From: Rosellinia necatrix
Lineage: Eukaryota; Ascomycota; Sordariomycetes; Xylariales; Xylariaceae
NCBI GenBank assembly: GCA_021209875.1
Contig: JAGYVD010000002.1
Coordinates: 4,774,001 to 4,838,000, forward strand
Length of the DNA stretch: 64,000 bases
Direction of reading: 5' to 3'
The translations under genes were made by a program, and so were the position numbers. A model generated the notes under the pieces. The model did not search any database and was not told the DNA's origin. It worked only from the letters and a program-made list of their open reading frames with translations. Every line of letters begins with the position of its first letter. Position 1 is the first letter of the stretch. Below, piece after piece: positions 12,140-24,080 of this stretch.

Positions 12140-13675
12140 GAAATATCCCGAACCTGGTGCGATTTTCCCTTTAGGGAGCTGTTGATCGCAAATGTTCGAT
12201 CGGGTAGTTTTTGCGTGGCGCTCTAGAGACTGTCCTTTGGATACGCAAACACGGTAATGGTGTACTAGAAATTTGATACGGTGATGAGAAATATGAACTT
12301 AACGTTGGGCTAGATCACTAAGCGTCCATGTGCCTAACCGTATACACTTTTGTCGTATTATACCTGACGTTAGGTCTCAACCGCCTCCTGCAGCTCTAGC
12401 TCTGGCTGCCTATTCTAATAGCGAACACCAGTAACGAGCTAACCACCTCGAATTTTTAACTACTATCGCGGATTCAGCTAATGGATTCGACCGATGAATG
12501 TAGGTAGGTATTTACTTTTTTTAACCACCTTATTCCAACGGTGTGCCAGGCCGTACTGCCTGGCGGTTGTGAGTCAGGCATGATGAAGACACGATAAGAA
12601 AACAAATTCCATACAGCATAGTCATAAGTGAGAATAATAGCACGAGGGGTATGGGATGCTGACGGGTTGAATTGAATTGTCATCGGCATTTCACTGGCAT
12701 ATAAGGAATCACTGGAAAGGAAGCAAGAGTCCCCATGAATCATTTGATTCCCCAAATCAAAGCTTAAATTTTCTCCTATCTAATATCTCTAGAAGCATTT
12801 GACACCCAAAAATATGGGAGACAAATAGCCTCGAGAAAACTCCCCAAACCCACCAAAAATCAACGACCCCTGGTTAAATAAGCTCGTATCCACGAGCTCT
12901 CAAAGCTTCCTAGCTGACTCCTAACCCCAGAGCTTAACCTCCTCTCCCCATCTCCAAAATAGAGCTGCATGAATTGCAGGAAGGGCGGGTACCGTGTATC
13001 TCAGATGCGTATGTCTATCGGTCGCTTATGCAAAAAGAAAAAGAAAATAGAATAAACAGAAGACGCCGGGTCGCTTTTCGGGCGAGATGGTTTCCATTGC
13101 GTTGACGCGATCCCGCGGTCCTCATTCCGTGCCGTCCCGGCAGTCTAATTGGTACAAGTTGGGGGGAAATGGGAGTACACAAGTGTACAAAAAGCATGTG
13201 TGAATTGGAAGTTGGCTGGAAATAACAGCAAAAGGCATGCGTCTATGCGTAGCAGAGGTTGGGGGTCAATTGTGTGCAATTGTCGTTTGGAGCATTGGAA
13301 CCTGAAGAAAGAAGAAGACCCGGCGCGTGAAGTAGAAGCCCACAGCCTGTGTTTGAAGGGGTATAGAAAAGATTCGGCTGACTTCGAGTCGCGGCTGCTT
13401 CGCTAAGCAACCCAAGGGCGCAAGCGCGGAGGGTGACTGGTGGCAAAATCCTCGCGTCAAGCCCAAAGAACCAAATGCATCAATGCAGAACCGCTGAATC
13501 CGCAGCGGCATTTGTCGTGAATGGTCGTCATTAGTTGTCATAGTCGTTAAAAAGAAGTTGTTGATTGCCCCCCGTCCTTTTAGTTTGAAAGCAAAATGTC
13601 ATTAAAAAATCGCATCTCATTGGGTGAAGGTGAGAAATGATGCAATTGAGAGTCGTTGGCTGTGAGGTTTAACTC
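12140..13675. other. Convergent intergenic region
   Basis: This lies between the 3' ends of ale1 and the serine-rich gene. No open frame with recognisable features is seen. Both 3' untranslated regions should lie here. Confidence 0.55.
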
Positions 13676-16411
13676 TCATTTCCCCCAGCCTTGTCTGATG
13701 CCCACCACGATTAGTGCGGCGACGGCGCCTAGAATCAATAAACCAACTATAGACATGCAGCGGTTGACATTCCGCCACCAGCGAGCACTGTGGTAGCGCA
13801 TATCATTAGTTGGAGTCGCGCGTCGTTGGAGTGGTCCGGGCCCGGATTCATCAGGAGCCTGAAATGGCGCGGTGCTCTTTTTGAGCTCTGGTATATCAAA
13901 TTCAGGGTTGCGAGGTAGGGGCAATACGGCAGCGATCATCCAGGCAAACGGAAAGATGAAACCTAGAACAAAAAGCACTAGTTGAATATTGCGCCTTCCG
14001 AGCACACGATTCTCGGTAGACCATGTCCCTGATGGTGGTTGCCATAAGCTATAGTGGCTAGATCTACGGTCCGGTTGGAGATGGGGTGACCAGATGCTAG
14101 ATGTCTGCTTCTTCGGGACCCGGCGAATTTCCGTCATCACAGCTAGTACCGGCTGTGGTGAGACTGTTGAAGGATCGCTGTGTTGCGGCTCTCTCGGCCG
14201 TCGGCGGGGGGTTGTGTATATCATGCGAAAGCTGTTGGGGGGGGGAGGAGACCGGAGCGGAGCCCATGAGCTTGCTGGTCGGCTATCATCGCCTTCATAT
14301 ATCAACCCGGACGCGAGCCAGCGCCTCTCACCGCTTCCATAGTAGAGCCTCGCCCAGGTTGGAAGAGAGGTAACTGTGAGGCTGCCGGCTCGGGAGCGGG
14401 AGCTGGTGGTCGAGCGTGAGCTTCGGTCGGATGAGTGCCGTGAAAGGAACCCGAGACGAGTCCGTGAGGACTTGCTTTGGAGCTGGTGGATTTGTTCTAG
14501 ATCTGCTAATCCGTCGCCATGCTCGTCATGGTCTCGAATTGTGCGAACTGGCGGGGTGGGGAGCTCTCTTGCGCCTCGCATGAAAGCTGCACCGGGCTGC
14601 TCAAACGAACCTGATCGAGAATGTGTGTGTGACACTACTCGAGCTGGCTCTAGATTGTCCAAGATGGAAGACGAAATGCTGTGGACATTCCTTGAGCCAA
14701 GCGAGGTCAAACGAGAGGCACGATCACTGCTGCCCTCATATTCGGACAAAACTGGGGACAGTTGTGAGCTCCATTGATGCACGTCCATCCGCGATTTGGC
14801 TGGCCCTCCGCTGCTCCGACCGGCCCATGGGGATTGCCGTAGTGAAGAGATAGAAGAGGCGGAGGCGGAGGGTGTGTGTGCCAACCGAACGACGTTTGGA
14901 CCCGTGTCTTGGGTTAAGACACTGTGTATGGACGAAAAGGAAGTCGACCGTCCGTGGCGAATCTCCCTCGGGGATGGCTTTGAGCAAAGATTGTCTGACG
15001 ATGACCTTTTATGGGGCCTCAGTGGTGGTATAACTAGGCTTTCTTGAGAGTATTTTTCTGGGGTTTGCTGCCCTGAGCTGGGGCCTGAGCTCGGGTATGA
15101 AGTTTGGCTGCGAGGTATCCGTGGGAAAGGATAGACTATAAGGGACGGGGAGGCGTCACGATGGACGACGAAGTTCCTGCTTCCTGGCGTTTCGGGCGAG
15201 GCCTGTTCGGATGCAGGGTACGGACTATCGTGTACGACGAAGTTTCTGCTGCCTGGGGTGTCTAAGATAGACTGTGCACGTGTGGGTGATGAGGCGAATG
15301 ACTGGGGGGCTGACGATTGCCCATGGACTCGATAATTCGAACTATTTGACGATGACGGCACGTCGATGCTCTCGGAGTCTGGGAGGGGAGGTGAGCTGCG
15401 ACCGATAACCCTGAAATTAGCGCTGTCACCGAAGGTGGAGTCACTGTTCTCGGTGGTGAAGGACGATTGGGGAGCAAGAGCAGACGATTCACGCGGCACT
15501 CTCGCTGTGGGTGGTGTTGTCTCCGGGAGCAGTGGGAGTTGTTCTGCCACAACCTCCCTTTCCTTCCCCTTCGCCTTCGAGTCCGGAGTCTGCTGCACCT
15601 TGCGTAGCCCACCAATCATACGATAGTTCCAGGGCGAAGAAGCGATAGGTTCGTCGGTTAATTTTGAGGGTGTGGCGGAAGCACCTAGCGACGAGGGCGA
15701 GACGCTACGCTCGGCTATGGAGCTGAAGAGAGAGCTGGAGTGATCGTCCGTCCGCGTCTCAGATGCCGTCCCCTCATGCGAACTAAAGTAGGAGGTGTTC
15801 GAATGGCGGTACGACTTAACTGTGGACTCGGAACCAGCTGAAACTCTAGTATTCGTTGGCCGTACTAGAGAGAAAGTCTTGTCCGAATTGATGCTGATAA
15901 ACCTGTCCCGCCGAGACGCGGGTCTTGTCGGCGTAGGCGGTAAACCTGGCGCATTGCCGTGCTGGCCCAGGAACGGCTGGGTTGGCGCATTAACTTGCCT
16001 AATACTGCTGCCGTGAGATGTCCTCAGGACAGCGCGGGCTGGTGGGGCGGGATGTTCGTTACCAGACGAGTCGGAGACGAGTCTCGATTCTGAAACGCCT
16101 TCGCCTTTGACCCATGTCGAAGCTGTGACAGGCGACGAAGACGAGGACGGAAAGGAAAACGATGAACTTATAAACCTGTCCCTCCCCAGCGAGGTCGAGG
16201 CACTACTAGTACGGTCCTCGGTTGGGCGAAAGGCGACATGGCTTCCGGTGCTTTCCAGGTCCGGTGCACGTGATCCCGTCTCGTCGGCGTCTATCTTCGG
16301 AGGCGTATAGGGCACGAGGCGGATTTGCCGTTTGTTGTTTTCTGAGTTCGTCCTCTGGTGCAGTGGCGTCCTGCGCGAGGGGGACGAGGAGGATGTTGAT
16401 GATGATGACAT
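13676..16411 (-). CDS. Large serine-rich protein with two C-terminal membrane segments
   Basis: This is a single-exon gene of 911 aa, of a type found in filamentous ascomycetes; I know no function. Residues 1-~800 are low-complexity and rich in Ser, Pro, Arg and Thr, so probably disordered and heavily phosphorylatable. The C-terminus has two hydrophobic helices, about 810-832 (LVLFVLGFIFPFAWMIAAVL) and about 885-905 (VGLLILGAVAALIVVGI), separated by a Pro-rich loop, so the protein is likely an integral membrane protein with a long soluble N-domain. A conserved-looking N-terminal motif NKRQIRLVPYTPP is at 26-38. A short motif of the form N-[YF]-[RV]-[MV]-[IH] recurs at 262, 332, 359, 389 and 412, and RDRFIS occurs twice (78-83 and 168-173). 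The start is the first Met (MSSSSTSSSS). Confidence 0.8.
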   Translation of the reverse strand: MSSSSTSSSSPSRRTPLHQRTNSENNKRQIRLVPYTPPKIDADETGSRAPDLESTGSHVAFRPTEDRTSSASTSLGRDRFISSSFSFPSSSSSPVTASTWVKGEGVSESRLVSDSSGNEHPAPPARAVLRTSHGSSIRQVNAPTQPFLGQHGNAPGLPPTPTRPASRRDRFISINSDKTFSLVRPTNTRVSAGSESTVKSYRHSNTSYFSSHEGTASETRTDDHSSSLFSSIAERSVSPSSLGASATPSKLTDEPIASSPWNYRMIGGLRKVQQTPDSKAKGKEREVVAEQLPLLPETTPPTARVPRESSALAPQSSFTTENSDSTFGDSANFRVIGRSSPPLPDSESIDVPSSSNSSNYRVHGQSSAPQSFASSPTRAQSILDTPGSRNFVVHDSPYPASEQASPETPGSRNFVVHRDASPSLIVYPFPRIPRSQTSYPSSGPSSGQQTPEKYSQESLVIPPLRPHKRSSSDNLCSKPSPREIRHGRSTSFSSIHSVLTQDTGPNVVRLAHTPSASASSISSLRQSPWAGRSSGGPAKSRMDVHQWSSQLSPVLSEYEGSSDRASRLTSLGSRNVHSISSSILDNLEPARVVSHTHSRSGSFEQPGAAFMRGARELPTPPVRTIRDHDEHGDGLADLEQIHQLQSKSSRTRLGFLSRHSSDRSSRSTTSSRSRAGSLTVTSLPTWARLYYGSGERRWLASGLIYEGDDSRPASSWAPLRSPPPPNSFRMIYTTPRRRPREPQHSDPSTVSPQPVLAVMTEIRRVPKKQTSSIWSPHLQPDRRSSHYSLWQPPSGTWSTENRVLGRRNIQLVLFVLGFIFPFAWMIAAVLPLPRNPEFDIPELKKSTAPFQAPDESGPGPLQRRATPTNDMRYHSARWWRNVNRCMSIVGLLILGAVAALIVVGIRQGWGK

Positions 16412-16678
16412 CGTTTACAGTGGACCAGATCCCGAGATGTGGTTGGTACCTCGGTCGGCCACGGAAGTCGATATTCTAATGTGGTAAAAGCTGAATTCTC
16501 GGCACGGCCATAGCAACTCATGCGAACATTCAAGCAGTGTATAAAGAGCGTGTGGGCAGTGGGTATCCCTGCCCCTGAGCAAAAAACCAAATCCGGGTGT
16601 GGTGTGCGGCGTATGGCGTCGGCAATTCGAAAAAATTGTGAATCTATATACTTGCGATCGGCAACGGCGGCGAATTCG

Positions 16679-16712
16679 TTGGTGGTGGTGGTGGTGGTGG
16701 TGATGGTGGTAT
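16679..16712. repeat. GGT/TGG trinucleotide repeat
   Basis: About ten GGT triplets with one GAT interruption lie in the upstream region of the serine-rich gene. Confidence 0.85.
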
Positions 16713-17348
16713 TAAAAGATTAGTATTAAGTAATAGACGATAAAGAGCGTTCTGTATCAAAGGCGAGAAAGAGCGGCCGAAGCGTGGCAAAGATTCATAA
16801 AGATCGTAAACGAATATTAGACCTGGATTAGGAAGGCAGACCAGACGATGGAGAGCGCAGTCGTTGGCATGAAAACATAGATAGATGGATAAGTAGGCAC
16901 TCAGTGACGCACAACTGGAAGTCGGGAATTCGAGATTCGGATTAATGAGAGTTGGGCACAAGTACAACCGACCACACACCTATATCCAAATGCTAAGACC
17001 GCACACCCACGCGGTTCGAAGGGGGGGTAAATGAATGACTGCGGAGCAGAAACGTCCAGCGACAGGAAGAAGGGTAGGAATCGTTTCTTGAACGCGACAC
17101 AACGATGAAAGATCGATTGGCTGAGAACACCAGAATTTGACCGCTGGCCTGGCTGGCGGGCCATGCAGCTCAAAAGGAGTGACAGATTGCGGCATGGGCA
17201 GGGGATTGTCTCCTTCTGTTCCCAAGGTCAACATAGGCTAACTCGACCAAGCTAGGAGCGAATCCTTGTGTCGAGGTTGGATGAGCGTCCAGGGTTGGTG
17301 CTAAACTAGGAAGTGCGCGCCAACGTTGGGTTCTCCATTAGGCACAGT

Positions 17349-17401
17349 ATCATGTATCCCTATCATGTATCCCTATCATGTATCCCCATCATGTATTATG
17401 T
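17349..17401. repeat. Tandem repeat (TCATGTATCCC(T/C)A)n
   Basis: Consecutive near-identical units of TCATGTATCCCTA occur here, with the last copies degenerate. The repeat lies in the gene desert. Confidence 0.85.
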
Positions 17402-19750
17402 ATCCGTACCATGTAGAGGGGGGAACATGTACCAATGGTAGGTGCCGGAGCGGATGAAACATTGCAATAGGCAGTCGCCTAGACGCCAATGGCGATTCGC
17501 AAGCAGATACACGTAGCTGCTGCTATGCTTCTTTGATTCTTCGGTGTTTGAGACGAAGGTGCGTATGCCAATCGGCCAGACGGCCGGACCCCGTCAACCC
17601 GCAGTAGGGACATGCGGTTGGACGTTACTTGCAAATACCTACGTAGATACACTATCTACATCCATGCAAATAAAATACCTACTTAGTGTAGTGCACTATA
17701 TCTCGTAATAACATGTATCGTATGTATGTAGGTACTAGTATGTATGTACACTATCTGGTAACCAGCTATCTAACGCAGACCCCGAAATGGACGACAACAC
17801 AGTAAACGGTCCGGGCTACGACCAGGGAGGCAATCCCGGTCGGTCCTCGCTCTCTTGCAGAGAAACCTCTCTCCTCGCTCCGTCTCGTTTGACTGCTGCA
17901 CGAGGTGATGCTACTGCAGGTAGATGCTCTTGACGCTCCGGCCGCCATTATCACACACACAACCGCACAACATAGCTAGTACCTATTCCTTACGCTCGGT
18001 TGAAGTCGAAGCTCTTCGAAGTGGACGACTTATTCTTGCGTAGTCCCGTACGGTACAAGTTCGTGTTTGCAATGTGTGCGCCATTACTTCCCATATATCT
18101 AGCGTACTAAGTAAACACATTCTGCCACAAAGCAGGGAACTGACCGCGTGGTTCCTCCACAGTTAGCATCGCCGACCCACCACTAGCTGGGATCTATGAC
18201 CATCAAAGCTTCGTCGTGAGGCTCAAGCAACGATGAGATGGTGACAGCCTTGGGACGGTTCGGCCCAACCGATATACGGTAGCACTGTAGACAAAAGAAC
18301 CTTTGGTCTGACCTACTTACAGGCTGTCGAGTCAATTATAGACCCAATTGAGGGGGAGACAAGAGCTATTTAGCAAACCATGAGCATGCTTGTTTGCTCT
18401 TTCGTGATGCCGAAAACGGGAGCAGAACAGGAGGGAGCTGTTTGTTGTTAGGACAAAATATCGGTGAGAAAGTAAAATTACGAGTCGAAGATGGTCAAGC
18501 GCAATTGGTTGGTTTAGTGAGAGGGTCAAGCTAAGGAGCCGAGACCCCACGTAGATCCACGTATCCAGGAACGCTACGAAGGGACGAAGAAGAACGCTAG
18601 ACAGTGCACCCGGCCGTAGCGGTTGCCCAGCCAGAGGTGGGCCAGAATCGCGCCAGAACCGAGAGACCCGTCCTGCGCGCCCCGTCCTGGGGGGTCCCCG
18701 AAGCTAGGGACTTCCCGGTCGGTTCCCAGCCGCACAGCAAATCACGTTCGGCAGCCCATCCGACATGTTTTTTTAATCTTTAGATCTTCCAGTTAGAAGG
18801 CGAGCCCACGATACCAAACGTGGATCAGATTAAGACCACAACGCGTGTACATGGTATTTTCGCATCTTGCGTGAGTGCATCACTTAAGTGAGTACATACT
18901 TGGGCATACCAGTACCATGCTATTCACAGGTCTGGAAAGTTAAATGAAGCACATATGCACTTACCACTACCTAGGTATAAGATAAGTAGTATAAGCAGGT
19001 ATGTTATACCTTGCGGCTTGCGACCTTACCTGCCTCAGTTACATACCTGGTTTTGTTATTACCACAGGGTACTAACTGGTACTAACTATACCTACCTTAG
19101 GCGGTAGGTGGATAAGGCCTTATTAGGGATTGACTCCGAGCGTGCTTTTTCAGGTTCCTTGATCAAAACTTTTTACTCCTACCTAGGTACCCTATGACAA
19201 TACGAACATTCCCGTAGTGATGATGCATGGGGAGTTACAATCCATCAAAACCACTACTACCAATGCATGTGCTGTGCAGTACCTAATGTACATACATAGC
19301 AGATAGTTTGTTTCTCTAATTTGCAGATTAATGATATTGAGCCCCCACGCCAAAGGCATAGCTGTCGAACAGTGATCAATGACCGACGAGGTGCAATACA
19401 AGTGCTATGTAATACATTACTATTAGCTACCCACTTACACCAAAGCCCCCATTGCCCCAGCATGGTCAAAATGTCCGCGTCCGTCAATAGATGCCCTAAG
19501 AGCCGACTTGATCTGACACAAGGTCTGTCTTAGGTTGGGTTCAAATGTGGTAGCAGGGGAAAGACCCCAATGCTAGGTCGTGTAGTGTACTAGGCACCAC
19601 CTTACTAATGCACGGCATACGTAGAGGTGGGCGCGCGTAAGTATGAATGAATGTATACACTATATCTAAAAAATAATGTAGTGCCAAGCAAGTTGTCCCT
19701 AAAATAGAAAGCTTTACCGTTGATAGCAAAGCGTTCTATTTAATACGTTG

Positions 19751-19779
19751 AAAATTGAAATGCTACGCATTTCAATTTT
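19751..19779. repeat. Perfect 13-bp inverted repeat with 3-base loop
   Basis: AAAATTGAAATGC, loop TAC, then GCATTTCAATTTT form a perfect stem. No GC-rich terminator pattern or adjacent gene explains it. A second inverted repeat (AGACTCTG ... CAGAGTCT, 19931-19962) follows within 200 bp. Confidence 0.9.
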
Positions 19780-19930
19780 ATGCCCAGGTGTCCCAGGTCT
19801 GTCGACTGCCAGGTGTCTGTCGATTGCCTAGTGGTCGTTAGTGATCATGTGTACTATTGCAGTACGCAAGCCATCTTTTAGCCACACAGTATATTGAGTG
19901 TAAATACGTTGTGGTTTGATGCCTTGAAAT

Positions 19931-19962
19931 AGACTCTGACTAGTTAAACTGTTGCAGAGTCT
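19931..19962. repeat. 8-bp inverted repeat, 16-base spacer
   Basis: AGACTCTG at 19931-19938 pairs with CAGAGTCT at 19955-19962. It may be a chance structure or part of a degenerate small transposon. Confidence 0.7.
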
Positions 19963-20493
19963 GTATAGACTAATAGGAAGCCAGCCCAGTTTTATAGAGT
20001 TTTAGGGGTTAGGTACCGTTAACTTCTTAAGCTGTACTTTCCAATGAGTGTGTGCGCGTAGGTATACATTATTATACCTCGCATCATTCGTTTGTATCCA
20101 CATCCCCGCGCTTATGCGCTCACGGCGCTTAATGCCACCTCTGGTAAGCTGCCAACATCTTAAGCGCTATCGGCAAACAAGTCCACAATAGGTAAGTCCA
20201 CAATAGGCCAGCTGTACCGTCGTCTTTAGGCGCGCTGCCTCCTGGCTAGACCAGACTGCGGAGTATAGCTCGGAATCCGGCAGCAAACATCCATGGGCCG
20301 GCCTATCCATCCCCTGGAAGAGGAACTATGCAAGACTCTTGAAAACCTCCGACAAAAGGAGTTGCCGTGGTAAAGCTGTTTTCATCTACTCCTGTCTGCC
20401 GGATGTTGTTATTTAGTACATACAAGGCATCTTTCATCTCCTCTCTGCTCACTCACGACACTTAAAGGACCGATCTGCCGACGGCCTCGTACA

Positions 20494-20531
20494 TACATAT
20501 ATACATACATACATACATACATACATACATA
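20494..20531. repeat. (ATAC)n microsatellite
   Basis: A run of ATAC tetranucleotides lies about 300 bp upstream of the rce1 start. Confidence 0.9.
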
Positions 20532-20835
20532 GATGTGTGTGCACCCGGTTAGGTAGGTAAGGTAGTGAGTGTTGCCAGGTAGCGTTGACCAAAACACCCA
20601 GAGAGAGAAAAGAAGATCGTTCCCCTCTGCAGAAAGGTCCAACACACGGGATCTCCCGACCCACCCCGCAGGCCCTTTTTGCAACAGCAGAGGTCCAGCA
20701 CAATCCCAGGAACCCGGACCCGGTTTCACGATGCCCGCAATAGCGAACTTCCTAAATCGCTATCTCAACAAGGAGCAACGCAAGTCCTGCAGACACCCGA
20801 TCATCCCACAGCCGTCGAGCATGAACTGACCGCCC

Positions 20836-22122
20836 ATGGCAGCCAAACCGCCGCCACCAATCAGCACCGGCAGTGCCGCCGCGCTTCTCGTGAGTGTTCT
20901 CTCTCCATCTGCCCATATGCTCATATGTCCAACGCACACATGCGGTCCCGCAGCTGTAGCCGCGGTGGTGGGTGGCGCTTGCTCGACATGCCGCTGTGCG
21001 CGCTTGGCGAGAAGCCCGAAACAAGAAGGGAGCAAAATAGAGAAAAGGTAGTCAGCACTGACACACTTCGCCTCCCCTCCCCCCCGGCCAGGTCATCTAC
21101 ACCCTCTTCTACGTGGTGCCGTTCTACCTATCCTCGACGACGCGCCCGTCGAGGACTCTGTCGCGGGATGCGCCCTCGGTCATCCGCGCTCGCGTCACCT
21201 CCGTCTCGCTGACCTGTGTCGTCTGCTCGCTCATTACCTTTGTCATCCTGACATCGCACGGCCGGGCTACCAATGGCGAGGCCCTTCACTCCATGGGCTA
21301 CTGGCCTCTCGGCCTCGTGGAGGCCGGCCGATCCCTCCTCTTAACCGCGATCCTGTTTGGCGGGCCGTTGTACGAGACCCTGCTGGTGGACGGGGGCTGG
21401 AGGCGGTGGTTGAGTCTGCAGCCCGTGTCTGGCCTCTTTAGCGAATGGATACGCTGGCGCAACATCATTGCCGTACGTTCATCCCATCCCATCTCATCTC
21501 CCCGGCCCCCATCTACCTAGATATCCATCGCACCCCCCGGCCCCCTCGAATCCCAGATTCTAGTACTTTGTACAAAAACCAACCAACCAACCCCTAGGGC
21601 CCGTTCACGGAGGAGATCCTCTTCCGCTCGGCGTCGGTGCCGCTGATGCTAGTCGCCGAGACGTCCGTGGCGCGCACCGTGTTCCTATCGCCCGTCATCT
21701 TCGGCCTGGCGCACTTCCACCACTTCTACGAGTTCCGTGTCACCCACCCGCACGAGCCCGTCCTCACCGGCCTCCTGCGCTCTCTGCTGCAGTTCACCTA
21801 CACCTCCCTCTTCGGCGCCTATGCCACCTTCCTCTTCCTCCGCACTGGCAGCCTGCTCGCCATCTTCGTCGTCCACGCCTTCTGCAACGTCATGGGCCTG
21901 CCGCGCCTCTGGGGCCGCGTCGGGCCCTCGTCCGACGCCGACCCCGGCAATGGCGACAACGACGACAGAGGTGCCGGGAAGCCCGGCTCCGGGAGGCCCC
22001 GGGCGTCCATCTTGTGGTCTATCTTCTACTACGTCTTACTTGTCGCCGGCGCTGTCGGATGGTGGAGGAACCTGGGTGCTCTCACCGTGAGCGACAATGC
22101 TCTTGTCGCGATAGAGATATAG
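20836..22122 (+). CDS. rce1: CAAX prenyl protease 2 (Rce1)
   Basis: This ER membrane endoprotease removes the -AAX tripeptide from prenylated proteins such as Ras. It has 319 aa from exons 20836-20889, 21092-21472 and 21598-22122; introns of 202 and 125 bp are both phase 0 with GT..AG ends. The catalytic motifs of the ABI/CAAX protease family are present in the last exon: EExxxR as Glu150, Glu151, Arg155 in FTEEILFR, His184 in FGLAHFHHF, and HAFCN (His238, Asn242). Multiple hydrophobic helices match the multi-pass fold. Residues about 255-280 form a Gly/Asp-rich insertion (NGDNDDRGAGKPGSG) unlikely to be structured. The start MAAKPPPPIS is the first Met in exon 1. It is the first gene of a block of membrane-trafficking housekeeping genes. 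Confidence 0.92.
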
Positions 22123-22702
22123 TAATCAGCGCTGCCTCTTGTACGAGTCTATTGTGCGAGTTTATAACACTGCCTTGGTTCCCACATCAGCATACTACTA
22201 GTTAGGCTTTCCGTATAAGCAGTATGAAGACACTAATAAAATGCTAAAGAGTAGAAACTGCCTTTTGTTTGCATCCCACGAGGCCGCAAAACAACGATAC
22301 TATCTCCCGATAGCATCTTCTCTATTTTTGTCTCTACACATTAATGTTACAGTATGATGCTCTGACCCTGGTCGCCCACCTCGGGCTCTCTACCCGACCG
22401 ATTGCTCGGCTCGCGGCCAGCTGCATGGGCATACCTATTTGATATACAAGAGCCACTCGGACGCCGTCGTCGGCGTACAAGCCTAGCTTCTTCTAGGTAT
22501 GGAGTGGCGTTATATTCTGAGCCGTTCGCAGGCCGCTTCGCTCAGGAGATGGTGCTGGTGCCTGGTAATTGAACGGTGATCCAGACACCAAGACCGCCTT
22601 CGAACGCGGTGCACCGCAATCTCTGGGCTCCTCGGTGTGCTTGCGTGACGCGGAGTGGAGTCTTGACGCTTGTTCTGTCGAAAACAAGCTCAACTGGTCG
22701 TT
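22123..22702. other. Convergent intergenic region rce1/mmm1
   Basis: No gene is seen. It contains the 3' ends of rce1 and mmm1. Confidence 0.6.
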
Positions 22703-24080
22703 TCAAGTCTGCAAATTCAGGTCCATATCGGGTAAAGAGCCTGGCATGCTGAATGACCCCGTTCTCATGTCCTCTTCTCGTCCTCTTGGTCGCCTGTACC
22801 TCAGCGCTTCATGATTGTAGTCAGACCTCGAACTGGCTACGCCAGAAGCGGATTCGGCTTGGGCATCGTCACGAATATTATTTATAATCTCGCGCCCCTT
22901 TCCTTTACCCAGGCTGGTCCCGGGGGATGATAGACTGTCAAGTCCATCCTCGCCAGCAGCTCGAGTGTTTTTCATCCTTGGCCACATGCTCGGTAATGCG
23001 ATTTCCTGAAAACGAGGCTCGACGGCGCGTTCGTCAAACCAGCGGTGCAGGCGTGCTTCGACGAGCTGGGCAATCTTGGGGACGTCTTGCAAGCGCGAGC
23101 GGCTACCCACGAGGCTGCGAATCGAGAAATCAAGCCGATAGTCATCGAGGAAGCTGAATGCCATCATGGTCGGCGTGGACTGCGAGGGGTTGGAGGGTAT
23201 AAATGAAATACTGAGCGTCCCACTGAACCGCACAACGCTGACGGCCAGCGCGACGGGTAACATAGCTGTCAGCCGCTTCGGATAGTTCAGCAAAAGCTTG
23301 GTCTCAAGCGCTAGCGTAATCATATCGCTCAGGTCGACGTCCATGCGCGCTTGGAGCCGAGACCCGTCTAACAGTTTTGCGCGAACTCCGGGGCCACCCT
23401 GGCTGCCAGACATGCCCCCGCCGTTGCGATTCTCCAGGCTCAGCCCGTCCTCATCTACAGGAATAATACGGCAGTTGCTAAAAATGGGGAAGTCCTCGCC
23501 GAGCGTAAGTTCGGTAACTTTAATCTCATCGAGAAAGTCCGGGCGCGAGGTGCCGTTCAGGGCCTTGGTCAACGAGCCCAGGATGGCATCGTCATGCTGG
23601 GCATCGCTCCTAAACTGAGCAATCGTCTGGGCAACCAGCACGTTGAACCAGTCCAGCGACTCGGGCTGGTGGCTGTCGACATTGTAGTATGTTTTGTTTA
23701 ATATAGATCCAATCGTGAGTGTAGGGGCGTTGCGCAAAACGGTCGACTTCTTCTTGTTCAGCGCAGGCTGCGCCTGCCTCGCATTCGGCGTCCGCAAGGT
23801 GAGGAGGGATTCTCGGTGGGCAAGAGTGCGGGATCGGCGCTCCGTGGCACGAATCGATGCCGTCACTTCGGGGGAAGGGGGGTCGCCGAAGATGAAAAAC
23901 TTAATAAAGGCTGCTATTAGGAGGACGACCGATAGCTGGCCGACGATGAGGCCCTGGGTGAAGGATAAGCTGTTCGGGCGGGAGAAGTCAGCGGACGACT
24001 TGCGCAAACAGAGGGCACGCCTCGAGCGGGTTGGCCTACGTCGGCTCGGCCCTCGTCGGACACATATTGTCCGCCGCCAT
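22703..24080 (-). CDS. mmm1: Mmm1, ER subunit of the ERMES tether
   Basis: Mmm1 is the ER-anchored SMP-domain protein of the ER-mitochondria encounter structure, which moves phospholipids between the organelles. The long frame has no ATG in its first part. The correct start is ATG 24080, giving MAADNMCPTRAEPT, followed by a 70-bp intron (23970-24039, GTAGGC...AACAG) that joins directly to LSFTQGLIVGQLS. This restores the family N-terminus and gives 435 aa in two exons (24040-24080 and 22703-23969). A single membrane helix lies at about 19-41, a basic linker at 50-95, and the SMP lipid-transfer domain runs from about 115 (PESLDWFNVLVAQTIAQFRS) to about 345 (VEARLHRWFDERAVEPRFQE). The C-terminal tail is polar and variable. 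It is divergent from vps45. Confidence 0.93.

Larger units (their letters stand above)
16412..20835. other. 4.4-kb gene desert
   Basis: No coding region with recognisable features is present. The first few hundred bases are the promoter side of the serine-rich gene, including a GGT/TGG microsatellite at about 16680-16710. Other contents are a ~14-bp tandem repeat at 17344-17400, a GC-rich block at about 18600-18740, two inverted repeats at 19751-19962, an (ATAC)n tract at about 20494-20531, and scattered TAGGTACC motifs (about 18970, 19080-19105 and 19178-19192). Confidence 0.6.
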
